Shown piece by piece: positions 23,081-25,119 of a stretch of DNA of 25,119 nt. The DNA is from Clostridium sp. CAG:1193 (lineage in GTDB: Bacteria > Bacillota_I > Bacilli_A > RF39 > UBA660): the NCBI GenBank assembly GCA_000436255.1, contig HF990810.1, positions 712-25,830 of the forward strand, read 5' to 3'. The notes beneath the pieces are model-generated. The model saw nothing but the letters and a program-made list of their open reading frames with translations. It was not told the DNA's origin and searched no databases. The position numbers and the translations under genes were made by a program. Numbering within the stretch: position 1 is the first letter of the stretch; every line of letters begins with the position of its first letter.

Positions 23081-23097
23081 ATAAGAGGTGATTAAAT

Positions 23098-23751
23098 ATG
23101 TTTAATGTATGTTTGGTTGAAGATGAAAAGAATCTTAATGATTTAATCAAAACCTATTTAGAAAAAGCAAATTATAAAGTTATACAATGTTATAGTGGAA
23201 AAGAAACAATGGAAGTAGATGAAAAAATTCATCTATGGATACTTGATATAATGCTAGGAGATGACATCAGTGGATATGATATTATTAAACATATAAGAGA
23301 AACTGATGAAAAAGTTCCAATTATATTTACATCCGCAAGAGATCAAGATCTAGATAAGATTATAGGTCTAGAACTTGGTAGTGATGATTATATAACAAAA
23401 CCATATTCTCCAAAAGAATTAATACTTAGAGTTAATAATATAATAAAAAGAGTATATAATGATACTTATGAAAAAATTACTTATGGAGATTATATAGTTG
23501 ATGTAAATAAAAGAAGTGTTTTAGAATTCGATAAAGAAATAAATTTAACTACGTTAGAATTTGAATTACTAATATTACTATTAAATAATGAAGGAAAGTC
23601 TTTTTCAAGAGAAGAAATTTTAAATTCGGTGTGGAAAGAAGACTACTATGGAAACGATAGAGTTGTAGATGATTTAGTAAGAAGATTAAGAAGCAAAATG
23701 AAGAAGCTAAAAATTAATACAATATATGGATATGGATATAGATTATTATGA
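23098..23751 (+). CDS. OmpR/PhoB-family response regulator
   Basis: 217 residues. The receiver domain (1-115) has the acidic pocket E8-D9, phospho-acceptor D50 (LWILDIML), switch T78 and K101 (YITKPYSPKEL). The C-terminal winged helix (about 125-217) has LTTLEFELLILLLNNEGKSF, then SREEILNSVW and the DNA-recognition helix DRVVDDLVRRLRSKM, and ends in the wing TIYGYGYRLL. GAGGTG lies 7 bases before ATG 23098. It overlaps the kinase gene by four bases (ATGA), so the pair is co-translated. The regulon and signal are unknown. The calcium ATPase upstream is separated by a terminator, so a functional link is possible but not shown. Confidence 0.95.
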   Translation: MFNVCLVEDEKNLNDLIKTYLEKANYKVIQCYSGKETMEVDEKIHLWILDIMLGDDISGYDIIKHIRETDEKVPIIFTSARDQDLDKIIGLELGSDDYITKPYSPKELILRVNNIIKRVYNDTYEKITYGDYIVDVNKRSVLEFDKEINLTTLEFELLILLLNNEGKSFSREEILNSVWKEDYYGNDRVVDDLVRRLRSKMKKLKINTIYGYGYRLL

Positions 23752-25019
23752 AGAAATTAAAAAGATATATTAAAAATCTAGATCTAAAAAGCCAATTATT
23801 ATATTTAATAGCATTTTCACTTATTGTATCTTTTATCTCACTTGTTGTAATTCTTCCTAACTTACTCACTCCTTTCTATGAAAAGAATATTTATGAAGTG
23901 CTAAATCAATCTTTATCATTCATAGAGGGTAATACAAATATAACGAGTAGTAATGTTGCTTATATAATAAAAAATGACACTAACATTTACATTTCAAAAA
24001 ACTTTACTGATTATTTTAAGAAGGAAGATGCAAATCTAATACTTAAAAATGCAAAAAATTCTAAAGGTAAATTCATCTTAAATAATCAAACATACTACTA
24101 CAAAACTGCAAATAGAAACTTAGAAGTGGTAATCACTCTAACAGATGATTCATATATAACATCTCAAAGAAGGACATTTAGTTTAATCGGATTTCCTGTA
24201 ATTTCCATTACTATATTCACAATTGCGCTTGTTTTAGTCGCATGGGGTAATATTCTTGTAAGTAAAATATCAAAGATTAAAGAAAAAGTCGCTAACTTAG
24301 ATAATAGTAGTTACGATCACTCATGCAAATTTTGGATTAATGATGAATTAAATTCATTAATTAATTCAGCCGAATATATGAGAAAAGAAATTAATCTAAA
24401 GGAGGAATATAGGAATAATACTTTTCAAAATATATCTCATGAACTAAAAACTCCAATTTCAGTAATATCTGGGTATGTAGAAGCCGCACATGATGGAGTA
24501 ATAACATATGAAAGTGCAATTGATACAATTGGAGATGAAATTAAAAATCTTTCTAAAGATGTTAATATGATACTTGAATTAAATAAAATTAATTATTTAA
24601 AAGAAACAAATGAACACAAAGACGAAACAGTCGATATAACTGACCTACTAACTGAACTTATAGAAAAGTATAAACTACAAAGAAGAGACGTTAAATGGGA
24701 ACTTGATATAGGCAAAAAAAATGTTGTAAGAGGAACTTTAGAAATATGGAAAACCATAATTGATAATATGTTTGGAAACTTTGTCGTATATGCAGATTCC
24801 CTAATAAAAGTAACAATTAAAAATAATAAAATAATGTTTTACAATGATGGTGAAAAAATAGATGATGAACTCATAAATGATATTTTTACTCAATATAAAA
24901 AGGGTATAAAAGGAAAATTTGGTTTAGGACTATCAATTGTAAAGCAAAGTCTAAACTTATATAACTACAATATAAAAGCTATAAATAAAGAAAAAGGAGT
25001 ACTATTTGAAATAAAATAG
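23748..25019 (+). CDS. Sensor histidine kinase partner of the response regulator
   Basis: 423 residues. Two membrane helices (about 14-37 and 143-166) enclose a ~105-residue extracellular sensor region with no recognised fold. Then a linker of HAMP-like length, the dimerisation/phospho-acceptor helix with H231 (NISHELKTPIS), and a HATPase_c domain with N-box N340-N344, G-box NDGE (366-369) and GLGLS (392-396). The kinase motifs look intact. It starts in the ATGA overlap with the regulator gene. Codon choice has visibly more C-ending codons (AAC, TTC, CTC, GTC) than the neighbouring genes. The stop is inside the terminator. Confidence 0.95.
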   Translation: MKKLKRYIKNLDLKSQLLYLIAFSLIVSFISLVVILPNLLTPFYEKNIYEVLNQSLSFIEGNTNITSSNVAYIIKNDTNIYISKNFTDYFKKEDANLILKNAKNSKGKFILNNQTYYYKTANRNLEVVITLTDDSYITSQRRTFSLIGFPVISITIFTIALVLVAWGNILVSKISKIKEKVANLDNSSYDHSCKFWINDELNSLINSAEYMRKEINLKEEYRNNTFQNISHELKTPISVISGYVEAAHDGVITYESAIDTIGDEIKNLSKDVNMILELNKINYLKETNEHKDETVDITDLLTELIEKYKLQRRDVKWELDIGKKNVVRGTLEIWKTIIDNMFGNFVVYADSLIKVTIKNNKIMFYNDGEKIDDELINDIFTQYKKGIKGKFGLGLSIVKQSLNLYNYNIKAINKEKGVLFEIK

Positions 25020-25029
25020 CACTTCTTTT
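24993..25029 (+). terminator. Terminator containing the kinase stop codon
   Basis: A 15-bp stem (24993-25007 with 25014-25028) with one mismatch and one G-U pair. The stop TAG (25017-25019) is in the right arm. Confidence 0.75.
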
Positions 25030-25053
25030 ATTTGCTTTTAATACAAAAATCTA

Positions 25054-25082
25054 TTTACAAAAAATAAAAAATATAATATAAT
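25054..25082 (+). promoter_or_regulatory. Promoter of the tRNA-Ser at the window end
   Basis: TTTACA (25054-25059), a 17-bp spacer and TATAAT (25077-25082). A second overlapping TATAAT sits at 25072-25077 with a 12-bp spacing, which is too short. Confidence 0.75.
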
Positions 25083-25095
25083 TATGGTTAGTCAC

Positions 25096-25119
25096 GGAGT
25101 AGTACTCAAGAGGCTGAAG
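25096..25119 (+). tRNA. tRNA-Ser, 5' part (cut by window end)
   Basis: The sequence begins GGAGTAG, then TACTCAAGAGGCTGAAG: a class II tRNA with the acceptor strand GGAGTAG and a D arm containing GGCTGAAG, typical of tRNA-Ser. The anticodon is beyond the window edge, so the isoacceptor is unknown. tRNA-Leu is less likely because it normally starts GCxxxxG. Confidence 0.75.

Overview
The window is a very AT-rich, gene-dense stretch of a low-GC Gram-positive (Firmicutes/Bacilli-like) chromosome. TGA acts as a stop codon (for example at 9423-9425, 22976-22978 and 23749-23751) and Trp is TGG, so this is the standard bacterial code and not the Mycoplasma code. Near-canonical sporulation genes (gerE, gerM), BspA-like surface repeats and a Firmicutes-type EssC suggest an anaerobic, host-associated, spore-forming Bacilli/Erysipelotrichia-like lineage. 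That placement is inference.

Layout. 1-467: the 3' end of a secreted BspA/DUF285 repeat protein. 570-6029: housekeeping block mutS, nusB, sua5 and a phosphomannomutase/phosphoglucomutase, mostly separated by terminators and promoters. 6101-8340: two paralogous single-pass membrane proteins of unknown function. 8373-9810: a YrzE-like (TIGR04086) membrane protein on the minus strand, a DUF421 membrane protein, and a DUF1292 protein with an unusual cysteine-rich loop. 9920-15463: a compact type VII secretion (T7SSb) operon, essC-yukD-esx-esx, without essA, essB or esaA in view. 15482-15733: decayed fragment of a BspA-like LRR_5 protein. 15730-16746: the rplU-prp-rpmA ribosomal operon with an L21 leader. 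16814-19390: obg, gerE and gerM, each apparently separately transcribed. 19434-19510: tRNA-Arg(UCU). 19604-20243: two small convergent hypothetical genes. 20375-22978: a PMCA-like calcium P-type ATPase. 23098-25019: an OmpR-type response regulator and sensor kinase pair. 25096-end: start of a tRNA-Ser.

How it works together. Prp is the protease that trims the N-terminal extension of L27, and its substrate gene lies directly downstream. EssC is the motor ATPase for export of WXG100 proteins, and the two Esx proteins encoded at the operon end are its likely substrates or partners. GerE is the late mother-cell sporulation regulator and has a SigK-like promoter match upstream. A window-wide trait is economy: at least ten genes end inside or at the edge of their own terminator hairpin, and most promoters lie 15-30 bases ahead of the start codon. 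The best candidate for something unusual is the minimal T7SS module. Secondary candidates are the cysteine-rich DUF1292 protein and the paralogous membrane protein pair.
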